This document shows positions 17,439 to 26,364 of a DNA stretch of 34,798 bases, in pieces. Source of the stretch: Deinococcus aerophilus (GTDB taxonomy: Bacteria > Deinococcota > Deinococci > Deinococcales > Deinococcaceae); assembly GCF_014647075.1 (NCBI RefSeq), contig NZ_BMOM01000027.1, positions 1 to 34,798 of the forward strand, in the 5' to 3' direction. A program made the position numbers and the translations under genes. The notes under the pieces are model-generated. The model was not told the DNA's origin. It made no database searches and worked only from the letters and a program-made list of their open reading frames with translations. How positions within the stretch are numbered: the first letter of the stretch is position 1; each line of letters starts with the position of its first letter.

Positions 17439-19943
17439 TCAGTGGACCGCACGGATAAAGCGGGCCGAGATGTGTGACAGAGGCTCGCCCCTGTCGGTGT
17501 GGGTGTGATGGGGCAGATGCAAAATGAGGCGGGGGGTCTCGCTGGTCTCCAACCAACTGTCTGGAAGCGAATCCCACTCGCTCGGTGCCAGCAGAACACT
17601 GGCCAGCGGTGGCGCGAACAGCAGCAGGTCGCTGCGCTCGACCAGCAAGGGGCGGGGTGAGTGCACCTGCAGGGCCTTGAGTTGAGCCGGCAGCAGTGTT
17701 CGGTCAGGGTCGACCAAGACTTGAACCCCCCGCGAGATCAGGCGGCGGAGCCACTGCTGACGGTGCTGGTCATCGTGCACTTCTATCATTGTGACCCGGC
17801 CCGGGGACATCAGGTCACCCAGATCAGCGGGCGGCGCCTGCCAGTGCACCACCAGCGGTTGCGGATCCACACCTGAATCCGGGAGGCGGCGTTCCGATCG
17901 GCAGACCAGGCACCCACCACACGCGGGCTGCGGGTAGATGGCGTCCAGGGGGAACGCCTCGGAGGCCTGCACCCGGTATACGTCACACAGCACCTCACTC
18001 ACCTCCCGTTCTCCTCTCAGCACCTGACCAAGCAGGCGAAGGCTGCGCCTTGCTTCGCGCTGCGCCTCTTTGCGCACCGGTTCAACCCGCGCTTCCCAGG
18101 TGCTTTCCTTGAGGTGGAGAGGATCGAGAATTTCCACCCACTGTGACCGGTGGTGCTCGTCCCAGGCCCGCTGGTGTGTGCGCTCATCGTCCTCGGGCCC
18201 TCTACGCGGTGGGGGCATGTGCTGAAGCCGGATCAGCCCCGCGCGCGCCATGAGGTTGAGCGTATTAACGTTCCACGTCCGGCTGCGCTCGTTTGTCCGG
18301 GTGAGATCGGCAGGATTGAGATCCATGTCAACGCGGAAGACCCCGAATGTGAGCTGCTGAGCGGCCTGGAACATCCGACGCCAGCGCTGCAACCCACGCT
18401 CGACCGTGATGACCTGACGTTCCGCCATGCGGGCTGCGTCGTCCCAATCCTGGGGCGCGGTCAAAGTCAGGGCCAGTGAGGTGCGGCCGTCACGTCCTCC
18501 CCGGCCAACTTCCTGATAGTAGCGATCCGCGCTTTCCGGTACGCAAGCGTGGATGACCGTGCGGACATGGGCCTGATCAATGCCTACACCGAACGCGGCC
18601 GTGCCGACCACCACGTCGAGTTCAGCGGCGCGCCATCCACGGACCACCTGAACGCGTTCCTCGGTGGAGCATTCGCCGTGCAGCAACCCCACCCGGGACA
18701 ATCCCAATTCGGTGAGTGCGGCATGCAGGGCTTTCGCGTCCCGGACCCGTGTGGTGTAGACCACAGCGGGTTTGGGCGCGTACAACACCGCTTCGAGCAC
18801 CGCGGCGCGTCGTTCTTCTGCGCTGGGAAGGGCAGCTGACCAGTACTCAATTTCAGGCCGCAGTTTCACGGCCGCGATGAGGTCGCAGGGGCCCGGCTGG
18901 CCGAACAGGCCCCTGAGAGTGTGTAGATCTGCGTCCGTCAGCGTCGCCGTGAGCAGCATGGTGACCAGCCGGTGTTCGGGGGGGGCGGCGTCCAACAAGG
19001 CCCGGCGCAACCCCGCGAGCGTCTGGAATTCCGGGCGGAAGTCAGCGCCCCATTGGGTGGCCAGGTGAGCCTCATCAAGCGTGAGGTACGCCAACTGCCC
19101 CGCTTCCGCCGCGCGGTACATGGCACTGGACAAACTCGATACGAGTTGCTCGGGGGAGGTGATGATGACCCCCTGCGTTCCGCTCTGAATCCGCTCGAGG
19201 TAGGCTTGTCGCTGCGCTGCCGTCAGTCCCCCATGGAAGGCCAGGACCGCTGGCAGTTCGATATTTGCCGAGAGGGCCAAAGCCTGAAGAGCACGTTCCT
19301 GATCCAGCGCCAAGGCAACGGTCGGGACCACCATGACGCTGATGCGACCCTGACGCACCGCACTCAGTGCGGGCACGTGCGCCACGGCACTCTTGCCGGT
19401 CCCCGTAGGTAGGACCGTGATAATGGTGGCACCTGGCGCGGCGAACCACACGGCCCGCAGCGCCTGCTGCTGACCGGAACTGCTGTAAGCATCGAATCCA
19501 GTCATCTCCTCGAACAAAGGATCGGCTGGAATATGCACAGGTTCTCGGCGCCGACGTTGAGCCATGGCCTGCGCGGTGGGATCAACCCCACCGGCGAAAA
19601 GAGGGGTCCATGGTTCGGCGCGCACCACCACATGGCGCTCCTGACGCGCCCGGATGGTCACCCCACACGCCTGCCAATACGCTTCATCTGGCCACGCTGA
19701 AGTGGGGTGCGGGACCGCGAGATCCACAGCCTGCCCTGACCGCTCGGTTTCGCGGCGGAGAATCTGACGGGTCAGGGTCGCCACGTCCAGGCTGCCACGG
19801 CCTGCCGGGTGGCCTTCCCGATGTGCGTGCCGGGCCGCCTGCTGCCAGCGTTGGTACACCGGATCTTCAAATTGAACGTCCGCCCAGGCGCCCCGCAGGA
19901 GGCCGTCTTGCAAAGCCACAAATGCCTGGCTGACAGACGTCAC
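17439..19943 (-). CDS. dpdF: DpdF, RecQ-like helicase
   Basis: An 834-residue SF2 helicase. GTG 19943 is chosen because it overlaps the dpdE stop by four bases (GTGA); a longer upstream frame would sit inside dpdE. Motifs: VLPTGTGKSAVAHV (Walker A, ~181), TLDEAHLATQWGADFRPEF (motif II with RecQ-style continuation, ~292), LLTATLTDAD, then VGTAAFGVGIDQAHVRTVIH and YQEVGRGGRDG in the second RecA domain. A C-terminal cysteine group (CGGCLVC) near residue 690 could bind zinc. It would unwind DNA as part of Dpd restriction or surveillance. The frame is intact and it is coupled to both neighbours. Confidence 0.88.
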   Translation of the reverse strand: MTSVSQAFVALQDGLLRGAWADVQFEDPVYQRWQQAARHAHREGHPAGRGSLDVATLTRQILRRETERSGQAVDLAVPHPTSAWPDEAYWQACGVTIRARQERHVVVRAEPWTPLFAGGVDPTAQAMAQRRRREPVHIPADPLFEEMTGFDAYSSSGQQQALRAVWFAAPGATIITVLPTGTGKSAVAHVPALSAVRQGRISVMVVPTVALALDQERALQALALSANIELPAVLAFHGGLTAAQRQAYLERIQSGTQGVIITSPEQLVSSLSSAMYRAAEAGQLAYLTLDEAHLATQWGADFRPEFQTLAGLRRALLDAAPPEHRLVTMLLTATLTDADLHTLRGLFGQPGPCDLIAAVKLRPEIEYWSAALPSAEERRAAVLEAVLYAPKPAVVYTTRVRDAKALHAALTELGLSRVGLLHGECSTEERVQVVRGWRAAELDVVVGTAAFGVGIDQAHVRTVIHACVPESADRYYQEVGRGGRDGRTSLALTLTAPQDWDDAARMAERQVITVERGLQRWRRMFQAAQQLTFGVFRVDMDLNPADLTRTNERSRTWNVNTLNLMARAGLIRLQHMPPPRRGPEDDERTHQRAWDEHHRSQWVEILDPLHLKESTWEARVEPVRKEAQREARRSLRLLGQVLRGEREVSEVLCDVYRVQASEAFPLDAIYPQPACGGCLVCRSERRLPDSGVDPQPLVVHWQAPPADLGDLMSPGRVTMIEVHDDQHRQQWLRRLISRGVQVLVDPDRTLLPAQLKALQVHSPRPLLVERSDLLLFAPPLASVLLAPSEWDSLPDSWLETSETPRLILHLPHHTHTDRGEPLSHISARFIRAVH

Positions 19944-22900
19944 AGCTCGTCCGTAAAGGGCGTCTGAGCCGACAGCACCACGGCGCCGACCGAGTCCAGG
20001 TGCAGGCACGGTGTTCGCACGCCTCTGAGCAGGGCGTCAAGAAGCTCCGATTCCACCGCAAGCCCCCGGTCTGTCACATCCGTCCGTCCTGAACGGTGAC
20101 GGGAGCGCAACTGCTCCAGACGTTCGTGCAACCGGGACTCGGCGGTCTGGGCGGCCTGTTCCAAGTGCTTGGTCAGCTGTTCCTCGGTGCGGAGCCGGCC
20201 TTCGGCGACGCGCTCAACTTCATCGCAGGCCCGCAGCCATTCACCCTGCGGCATCAGTTCCGTCAACGCCCAGAGACGTTGCGGGTTCAGGTTGTGATCC
20301 ACGGCGCCTCCGAAACACTGGTATGCCGGACTGACCATGGCCTGCACATGGCCCGGAAGCACCTGCCCGAAACGGTCTATGTAGATGGTCCGGGTACAGG
20401 GGCGCAGCAGGCTGTCGAGTTGTCGGCGCAGGACCTTCATGTCCAAGCCTTCGCGTTCCGCCAAGTTCTGGACAGGTCTCAGGTCTCCCTCGATCACGTA
20501 ATGAAACGCGAACACGACAGTGGGATCTTCCACCCAATCGGGATGCGCGCGCCAGAAGGCGTAAGACCGGCCACGGTCATCCCAGCTGAAATATTCGGTC
20601 AGGGCGTCCACGAACGGCTCCCCGGCGCGCAGCAGATGGTGCCGGTGAAGTTGGGCTTCGCGCCGAGAGAAGGTGCTGGGGCGATTCTGGACGTGTTTGA
20701 AGGTCTGGGCAATCCGCTCCCAAGGCACCAGGGTCTTTTCCGGCACAAAGCTGAACTGGACGCTCGAGTCGGTGTAGGTTGCCCGGAACAGCAGAGCCCG
20801 ATTCACCCAGCGGGTGAAGATCCGGTCAAACCCTTGTGCTTCGGCGTCACCGAGGTCATCCATCATCTGCGCAAGTTCTTGATTGGCTTCAGGCTGGATG
20901 GCGTCCAGCATCTCGCTCATGTCCAGGCGCTCAAGTTCTTCACGGATGCGCTCGGGCAGGGTCTGGGCCCAGGCCTGGAGGGCTGGGGCGCCGCCGAGCA
21001 CGGCCTGCACTTCTTCGGTGCGGAAACTGTCAATCAGAAACTGCAGACTGGCCACCGAACGGTCGTAGATACCTAGGCCCTGTGCCATGACTTCAGCATG
21101 GGCTTTCAGGACGTCTGGCCACGAGTCGTGCTGCAGCACGTAAGACACAATAGGTTTCCCCCGCCCATAGCGGTCCAAGCGGCCGAGGCGTTGCTCAAGA
21201 CGGTTGGGATTAAGGGGAATATCCAGGTGAATCAACACGTCCCCGCACTGCAGGTTGAGACCCTCCTCGCCACTCTGATCGACCAAAAGCACCTGGCATT
21301 GCCTGGACTGCTGAAATCGGCGCACCGCATCCGGTTCATCCAGAAAATTGGCCACTCGCGTTTCCCCCAGCACGTGTTTCAAGGCTTTGCCGACGGCGCG
21401 TACGGCAGAAGGAGAGCTGGCAAACACCACGGTTTTGCCGGCCTCTGTGCGGATGAGGTGCTCTACGGTCCGGGTGATTTCGGCCGTGAGCCCCTCGGGG
21501 TTGATGGCATTCAACCTCGTCAGCATCAGGGTCAACACTTCACGCTCGGCGGGTCCAGCCGGAAAGGAGCGGTGTTGCAAGCGGGAGGTGGCCGCGTCGC
21601 ACCAGGCGGCAGGACCGGAACTGGCTGCTTCCCACATGGCAGACAGGAAGGAGGCCGCCTGTTCGAAAGGCAGGTCGCTGCGGTCGTGAGCTTCCGCGAG
21701 GGCTTCTCGCCAGGCGTCAAACGCTTCCCAGGCACTGCGGGCGTCCTGCTGCGGCAAATCAATCATTCGGCCAAGCGTCCGGCCACGTACCAGGTGTTCA
21801 GCGTGCGCCGCGCGGCGGTGGCGCAGCATCCGGCGGTGCAGGCGGTACGTCTCGCTCAGATGCGTGCGCAGGGCGCCAATTAACTTGCGCCGGTGAGCGA
21901 CCGCGGTTTCAGGAACCCCCATGAGTTCGCTGATCAGGTCCCTTGCCCGCGTGTCCTCAGGGAACAGGCTCAGCACTTCATCCAGTGTGGGCTGCAGCAC
22001 TTCGGCCGGCACCTCAGGCTGGAGAGCAAAGAACAGCATCCCGATGCGCTCGCGTTCGCGAACACGCGTTTGAAATGCGTCCCGGTCGGCCAGTTGGTAC
22101 ACGCCTGGGTCAAGCAGGTGCAGCATGCCGAGATAGGCGTCTTGATCGCTGGAGGCCGGGGTGGCTGACAGCAGGAGGAGGCGTGGCGAGGCGTGCACCC
22201 AGCGGGCCAACCTCTGAAATTGCTGTTGTGCCGGTGCCGCGCCAAAGGCGCCTTCAGCAAGATGGTGCGCTTCATCAATGACCACGAAGTCACTTGAGGG
22301 TAAGTTGGCCGTGCCGTGCGCCAGAACGCGAACGTGTGCCTGTGGGAAATCCTGCAGAAAGAAGCGGTGGCGCAGTTCTTGCTGCCACTGCGCCTGAAGG
22401 TGTGCAGGAACGAGAAAGGTCACACAGCCCTGTGGATGGTCGATCAGGAACTGGCGGACGATTACACCCGCCTCAATGGTTTTCCCCAGACCGACTTCGT
22501 CCGCGAGGAGGTAACGTTGAACCGGGTCATGAAGCACGCGCCGAATCACGTCCACTTGGTGGTCGCGCAGGTCAACAGCACTCGACAAAAGGGCCGTGAT
22601 GCCGCGCGAGGCCCCGCGTTGTTCCGTGAGTACCTGGACAAGCGGCCAACGCTCATTGAAAAAGAATGGCGTTTCATGTCCGTGAAGCTTCAGGACCTCA
22701 ACGGGTTGAACATCGCCTGCCGAGCGCAGGTACACGTCATGCTCTGGAATTTCGCGAGCTTTATCGTTGGGAAAACGAATGTAGAAGGCGTCAAAGGGAT
22801 CCTCTCGGTAAGCGCCAATGCGCCCCATCTGCCATTGACCTTCGTTGCGGATATACACACGGTTCTGAGGCCAAGGTGTAAACGGCTCGAGCTCTTTGAC

Positions 22901-23044
22901 AGGGGCTTCAAAGGGTCGGCGCTTGGCCACCGACACGAAGTAGTCGATCCATGCGGTCGCCCCTTGTACCGCCGTGACTTTCGCTGTACCTAAATCGGCT
23001 TGAGTCTTCCAGGTAACCAATTGACCGACCCGAATACTTACCAT
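19940..23044 (-). CDS. dpdE: DpdE, SNF2-family helicase/translocase
   Basis: A 1034-residue SNF2-like ATPase and first gene of the long minus-strand operon. ATG 23044 is chosen over an upstream ATG because AAGGAG lies six bases before it. An N-terminal beta-rich, SH3/Tudor-like segment (VGQLVTWKTQADLGTAKV) precedes the motor. Motifs: LADEVGLGKTIEAGVI (~185), VVIDEAHHLAEG (~257), LLLLSATPASSDQD, then LLVDQSGEEGLNLQCGDVLI and QRLGRLDRYGRG (second RecA domain, RapA/HepA-like). It is expected to translocate along duplex DNA; in Salmonella dpdE is needed for the restriction phenotype. Transcription would start in 23045-23423, divergent from the WYL regulator, with an IS now in between. Confidence 0.9.
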   Translation of the reverse strand: MVSIRVGQLVTWKTQADLGTAKVTAVQGATAWIDYFVSVAKRRPFEAPVKELEPFTPWPQNRVYIRNEGQWQMGRIGAYREDPFDAFYIRFPNDKAREIPEHDVYLRSAGDVQPVEVLKLHGHETPFFFNERWPLVQVLTEQRGASRGITALLSSAVDLRDHQVDVIRRVLHDPVQRYLLADEVGLGKTIEAGVIVRQFLIDHPQGCVTFLVPAHLQAQWQQELRHRFFLQDFPQAHVRVLAHGTANLPSSDFVVIDEAHHLAEGAFGAAPAQQQFQRLARWVHASPRLLLLSATPASSDQDAYLGMLHLLDPGVYQLADRDAFQTRVRERERIGMLFFALQPEVPAEVLQPTLDEVLSLFPEDTRARDLISELMGVPETAVAHRRKLIGALRTHLSETYRLHRRMLRHRRAAHAEHLVRGRTLGRMIDLPQQDARSAWEAFDAWREALAEAHDRSDLPFEQAASFLSAMWEAASSGPAAWCDAATSRLQHRSFPAGPAEREVLTLMLTRLNAINPEGLTAEITRTVEHLIRTEAGKTVVFASSPSAVRAVGKALKHVLGETRVANFLDEPDAVRRFQQSRQCQVLLVDQSGEEGLNLQCGDVLIHLDIPLNPNRLEQRLGRLDRYGRGKPIVSYVLQHDSWPDVLKAHAEVMAQGLGIYDRSVASLQFLIDSFRTEEVQAVLGGAPALQAWAQTLPERIREELERLDMSEMLDAIQPEANQELAQMMDDLGDAEAQGFDRIFTRWVNRALLFRATYTDSSVQFSFVPEKTLVPWERIAQTFKHVQNRPSTFSRREAQLHRHHLLRAGEPFVDALTEYFSWDDRGRSYAFWRAHPDWVEDPTVVFAFHYVIEGDLRPVQNLAEREGLDMKVLRRQLDSLLRPCTRTIYIDRFGQVLPGHVQAMVSPAYQCFGGAVDHNLNPQRLWALTELMPQGEWLRACDEVERVAEGRLRTEEQLTKHLEQAAQTAESRLHERLEQLRSRHRSGRTDVTDRGLAVESELLDALLRGVRTPCLHLDSVGAVVLSAQTPFTDEL

Positions 23045-23423
23045 GAACAACTCCTTAGCAAATGAGAAACTCAGCAATGCGCTTAATTTGTGTTTAGGTT
23101 TTAGGTAGTTTACGCCGTCAGGCGTCATCTATTGACGTGGTCAAGGGCCGAAAGCTTGCTCGCCATCAAATGGGTCTCAAGTGGTCTAGGCAAGGCAACA
23201 AGTGGGTTCCTGGACAGGGCCGCAATCCATTTGCATGACCGTTCTACGCCGGTGATCAACGCAGAACTGCCGAGGCGGCGCCGCGTTCTACCGACGGTTA
23301 ACTGCTCCCGACCTTCAGTGTGATCCGCGGCCGTGTCAATGGGTGACGTAGGGAGAGGTCTCATGATGCGTCATGCTTTAGCGGCCTCCTAAGATATGGT
23401 CGTGTTCTCTGGCGTGCCATCTG
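23045..23423 (-). promoter_or_regulatory. Upstream region of the dpdE-K operon
   Basis: The 379 bases between dpdE and the IS5-like element carry no convincing gene. Nearest the gene are a strong ribosome binding site (AAGGAG) and an AT-rich stretch (~23050-23110) with a doubled TTTAGG motif. At 23112-23125 is a perfect inverted repeat ACGCC-GTCA-GGCGT, a possible operator. I could not assign a -35/-10 pair with confidence. The promoter is placed here because all genes downstream are coupled and this is the only long gap on that strand. Confidence 0.45.
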
Positions 23424-23516
23424 GAGGCTGCTAAGCACGCGCTTAAAGTTGGTGGGCGTCACTCTGGCGCAAGCAGAGCAACCGGGTGACCCAGAGAGGC
23501 TACCCGAGCAACGTCG

Positions 23517-23927
23517 ATGACGACACCTAATCTGTGTCTCCTGCCCTACCTCGTGCTCCGTCCCAAGGATGCTGTACAGCGGAAATACCCTATTCGGCAC
23601 GTCCTGAACGCGCTGCTCTGGGTGGCCCGTACCAGTGCCCAGTGGGCGTACCTTCCCCACGACTTTCCACCGGCGGAAACGGTGCGCCAACAGGCGCACC
23701 GCTGGTTTGAGGCCGACTGTTTCCTGAACGCGGCCCATGACTTGCGGCTGTTATCCCGAGTCGAGAAGGCCAGGAACGGCGAACCGACCGCGATCATCAT
23801 CGACCGCACCCTTCAGAGCACACCCGAAAGTGGGCACCGCGCCGGCTATGACGGCGCGAAGAAGCGCAAAGGCACCAAGGTGCATCTTGCGGTGGATACC
23901 CCCTCGGTCACCTGCTGGCGGTGTTGA
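23517..23927 (+). CDS. IS5-like transposase, N-terminal frame
   Basis: This 136-codon frame holds the N-terminal helical domain and the first catalytic part of an IS4/IS5-type DDE transposase, including [15 protein letters not shown] (first Asp) and [13 protein letters not shown]. The family normally continues with [16 protein letters not shown], which is found one base back in the next frame. The two frames meet at a run of five Cs (23899-23903). A -1 slip there would give one fused transposase of about 255 residues. This could be programmed frameshifting, known in some IS5 groups, or a mutation. Confidence 0.75.
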   Translation: MTTPNLCLLPYLVLRPKDAVQRKYPIRHVLNALLWVARTSAQWAYLPHDFPPAETVRQQAHRWFEADCFLNAAHDLRLLSRVEKARNGEPTAIIIDRTLQSTPESGHRAGYDGAKKRKGTKVHLAVDTPSVTCWRC

Positions 23928-24283
23928 CCACGCCCGCCAACGAACAGGACAGGGCACAGGTCTTTGACCTGTGCTTGGAGGTGCAGGAGGCCACGGGCGT
24001 GAACGTGGAAGTTGCCTTTGCTGACCAGGGGTACACGGGCGAGCGGACGGCGACCGACGCCACCGAAGCTGGCGTCGAATTGATCGTGGTCAAACGGCCA
24101 GAGGCGAGCAAAGGCTTCATCCTGGTGCCGAAACGCTGGGTGGTCGAGCGCTCCTTCGCGTGGCTCTCCAGATTCCGTCGTCTGGGACGGGACTTGGAAC
24201 GACTATCCTCGACGCTGGTCGGCGTTCATGTCTTGGCGGCGTGTGCTCTGCTCTGCAACAATCTCAAGCCGCTCTTTGCATAG
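23921..24283 (+). CDS. IS5-like transposase, C-terminal frame
   Basis: A 120-codon frame with the C-terminal catalytic part: [11 protein letters not shown] holds the second Asp, and the end shows the family signature [21 protein letters not shown] with the catalytic Glu, followed by [10 protein letters not shown]. It overlaps the N-terminal frame by seven bases and would be made as a fusion through -1 frameshifting at the C5 run just upstream, or is the broken half of a former single frame. Confidence 0.75.
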   Translation: MLTTPANEQDRAQVFDLCLEVQEATGVNVEVAFADQGYTGERTATDATEAGVELIVVKRPEASKGFILVPKRWVVERSFAWLSRFRRLGRDLERLSSTLVGVHVLAACALLCNNLKPLFA

Positions 24284-24299
24284 GGTGCTTGGCAGCCTC

Positions 24300-24545
24300 T
24301 AATCGAATTGAACTGATGCCACTCACCAAGGGGGTCCTTTGTGGCACATTAAGGCAACACCTTCTGTCTTGCCCGCTCAGGCATTCGGCCGGGAGTTCGC
24401 GTCTTCCTATCATTGAGAGATTTACTGAACGAGATCCCTGACATGCGTCCCGTTTCTTCTGTCACTGCAACACCCACTCCGTTTCTTCCCCGCATTTCCA
24501 CACCGTTGGTGCCGGAAAAATTTGTCCTCACCCAGGAGAGCTCCC
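24300..24545 (+). promoter_or_regulatory. Leader region of the WYL regulator gene
   Basis: The 246 bases between the IS end and the regulator start have no supported gene. An AGGAGA ribosome binding site (24534-24539) lies six bases before ATG 24546. The region is the other half of the original dpdE/regulator intergenic space and should hold the regulator promoter. I see no clear -35/-10 pair. Confidence 0.4.
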
Positions 24546-25517
24546 ATGAGTGTGCCGGTCACCAAAGCCCAACGCGTCCGAGCCGTTCTCTCTACGCTGA
24601 GCGGTGCAGAGTGCACTGCGCGCGAGTTGACGCGCCGCCTCGGACTGCCCGAAACGAAACTCCGCAGCGTGCAACGGGACTTGGAAGAACTGGTGCTCAC
24701 TGACGAAGTGAAACGTTCTTCAAACGGAAGATACAGCCGACCTCTCCGGGCCACCACCCTCAACTCCGTCGAAGCACTGGCCCTATATTCCGCTGCACGC
24801 ATGCTTTACCACCACGCGGCGGAGTACAATCTGCATTACCTCAGCGCACTCAAAAAACTCACCGAACAATTGCCGGCTCCTGCGCGCCGCGTGGCGTTGA
24901 TGGCCAATGAAGCATACCGACATAAACCAAACGGTCAGGCTTCCCGTACCTTCGAACTGGTGGCACAGGCTTGGCTAGAAGGTCGGGTCCTTCGTGCCCA
25001 ATACCATTCTGTGACCCGGATCTCCGAGATAGAACTCGTTATCTACTTCATCGAGGTCAACGCCCGGAACCGTGAAGCGTATGCCATAGGTCATAACCGC
25101 CTAGGAGACAGTCCCGACCCTCGGGTTTACCGACTCTCCCGCATGCGCAACTCCTATCTCCTGTCCGACGAATGTAAAATTCCCGAGCAGTTCCATCCGC
25201 TCGAATACCTCTCCAACGCCTGGGGCATCATGACCGGCCCTCCCACACGAGTCGAGCTGTTTTTCACTCCCGAGATGAAAGATCGAGTTGCCGAGATGCC
25301 CCTGGGTCTTCAGGCGGAGGTGGTGGTGTTGTCCTCTGGACATACGCGCGTCGTGCTGACTGTCGGCGGCTGGAAGGAACTGGTCCCGTGGATTCTTGGC
25401 TGGGGAGCAGAGGTGGAAGTGGTGGCTCCGGCCGACCTGCGCAGTCACCTCAGCGAGGTCGCTCTCAAATTTTCGCAGGTGTATCACACACCTTCAAGAC
25501 CTGTTGCGCAGTTGTGA
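24546..25517 (+). CDS. HTH-WYL transcriptional regulator
   Basis: A 323-residue regulator. ATG 24546 is preferred over one 24 bases upstream because of its AGGAGA site. Residues ~5-65 form a winged helix-turn-helix (TARELTRRLGLPETKLRSVQ, then a wing SSNGRYSRP). The middle, around 165-230, resembles a WYL domain (REAYAIGHNRLGDSPDPRVY, LSRMRNSYLLSD). The C-terminal ~90 residues resemble a WCX extension (VELFFTPEMKDRVAEMPLG). WYL regulators of this build (BrxR/CapW type) commonly control defence islands and bind a nucleic-acid or nucleotide ligand. It is divergent from dpdE and is the likely regulator of the dpdE-K operon. Its last codons fall in an IS-end-like sequence (25500-25517). Confidence 0.82.
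   Translation: MSVPVTKAQRVRAVLSTLSGAECTARELTRRLGLPETKLRSVQRDLEELVLTDEVKRSSNGRYSRPLRATTLNSVEALALYSAARMLYHHAAEYNLHYLSALKKLTEQLPAPARRVALMANEAYRHKPNGQASRTFELVAQAWLEGRVLRAQYHSVTRISEIELVIYFIEVNARNREAYAIGHNRLGDSPDPRVYRLSRMRNSYLLSDECKIPEQFHPLEYLSNAWGIMTGPPTRVELFFTPEMKDRVAEMPLGLQAEVVVLSSGHTRVVLTVGGWKELVPWILGWGAEVEVVAPADLRSHLSEVALKFSQVYHTPSRPVAQL
25500..25517 (+). repeat. IS-end-like repeat, copy within WYL 3' end
   Basis: CCTGTTGCGCAGTTGTGA here matches CCTATTGCGCAGTTGGGA at 25605-25622 in 16 of 18 bases, same orientation, 105 bp apart. It encodes the last residues (PVAQL) and stop of the regulator. The core TTGCGCAGTTG also occurs, inverted, at 4032-4042. Confidence 0.7.
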
Positions 25518-25604
25518 GACAAAACAGAATAAATGTCGATTCACAGGGTGAAAATCACTTCATGTTGGTCCAAGTTTAAAATAACTAGATTTTCTTATTG
25601 AAGG

Positions 25605-25622
25605 CCTATTGCGCAGTTGGGA
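25605..25622 (+). repeat. Terminal repeat of decayed IS5-type element
   Basis: CCTATTGCGCAGTTGGGA, preceded by TTGAAGG. Read outside-in it is the end of the decayed element whose transposase stop lies 54 bases further in. It forms an inverted pair with the copy at 4032-4050 (20 of 23 aligned bases), so the dpdE-K operon and WYL gene lie between two facing ends of the same IS type. Confidence 0.65.
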
Positions 25623-25629
25623 TGCGAGG

Positions 25630-25660
25630 AGAGCGGGGGAATTGATGCCTCCCCCGCTCT
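25630..25660. terminator. Strong hairpin, terminator-like
   Basis: AGAGCGGGGG at 25630-25639 pairs perfectly with CCCCCGCTCT at 25651-25660; one further A-T pair closes a 9-base loop. No T-run follows. It lies between the WYL gene (plus) and the transposase remnant (minus), just after the IS end, and has a weaker counterpart at 3998-4014. It may stop transcription entering or leaving the IS. Confidence 0.5.
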
Positions 25661-25673
25661 GTGTTCCGGCGAT

Positions 25674-26050
25674 TCAAGCGAGCTGGGGCGAGCGATTAAC
25701 GGTGCGGAAATTGACCAAGCCGACCACACAGCCCCAGAACCGGCCGTACCGCCGGGTGTCGTTCCGGTAGAACTCGCGGCAAATCCTGAGCTTCCCCATA
25801 TTGCACACCATGTTCTCCACAGCGATCCGCATCGTGGAGAACTGCTGGTTCAGATCGCGGTCCTTACTGCTCGACCTATTGCCCCGGGGGCGCATCCGGG
25901 GAACGATGACTTCGTGCTCGGGGCACAACCTGTCCAGCCCCACGGACCCTCGGTCCCCCCAGATACGGCTTCCCGCGGCAGGCGACCGAGCAATCTCGAC
26001 TGCTTCAGGACCTTCATGTTATGGGTGCGCACGCCTGACATGACCCCGGT
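25674..26050 (-). pseudogene. C-terminal part of a decayed IS5-type DDE transposase
   Basis: The minus strand encodes the end of a DDE_Tnp_4-like transposase: RTHNMKVLKQSRLLGRLP in one frame, then after a frameshift near 25965 (one missing base) SRIWGDRGSVGLDRLCPEHE, and finally the helical end with MRIAVENMVCNMGKLRICRE and the stop at 25674. The N-terminal part lies at 27238-27600, beyond the IS3-like element, so the gene was split by that insertion. Not functional. Confidence 0.75.
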
Positions 26051-26097
26051 TTGTCGGCCCACTCCGAATGAGACAAGATCGTCTCCAGGGAGGGGTC

Positions 26098-26364
26098 ATG
26101 AAGCACAAGCAGTACAGCGAAAACGAGATCCTCGATGTCTTGGCCCAGGTTGAGGCGGGCACCGCAGTCGGTGACGTGGCCAGGCTCTCCGGGGTCTCCA
26201 AGGCAACCATCCACCGGTGGCAGGCACGGTTCGGGGGCATGACCAAGGACGACGCGAAGCGCGTCCGTCGGCTGGAAGAAGAAAACCGCCGCTTGAAGAA
26301 GCTGGTGGCGGATCTGGCGCTCGACAACAGCCTCCTCAAGGAGGTGGTGGGCCGAAAGTGGTGA
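26098..26364 (+). CDS. IS3-like transposase OrfA
   Basis: An 88-residue protein with an N-terminal helix-turn-helix (DVLAQVEAGTAVGDVARLSG, then VSKATIHRWQARFGG) and a C-terminal leucine zipper (RRLEEENRRLKKLVADLALD), the standard IS3 OrfA layout. GGAGGGG lies just before ATG 26098. The stop overlaps the GTG of orfB. OrfA binds the element ends and, in IS3 elements, is joined to OrfB by frameshifting or coupled translation. Confidence 0.85.
   Translation: MKHKQYSENEILDVLAQVEAGTAVGDVARLSGVSKATIHRWQARFGGMTKDDAKRVRRLEEENRRLKKLVADLALDNSLLKEVVGRKW

Larger units (their letters stand above)
23424..24299 (+). mobile_element. IS5-family-like insertion sequence, ~876 bp
   Basis: The ends are an imperfect inverted repeat: GAGGCTGCTAAGCAC at 23424-23438 and the complement of GAGGCTGCCAAGCAC at 24285-24299 (14 of 15). 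It contains two overlapping transposase frames in the plus direction. No clear target duplication is visible next to the ends. It lies in the intergenic region between dpdE (minus) and the WYL regulator (plus), splitting what was probably a shared control region. Confidence 0.85.
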
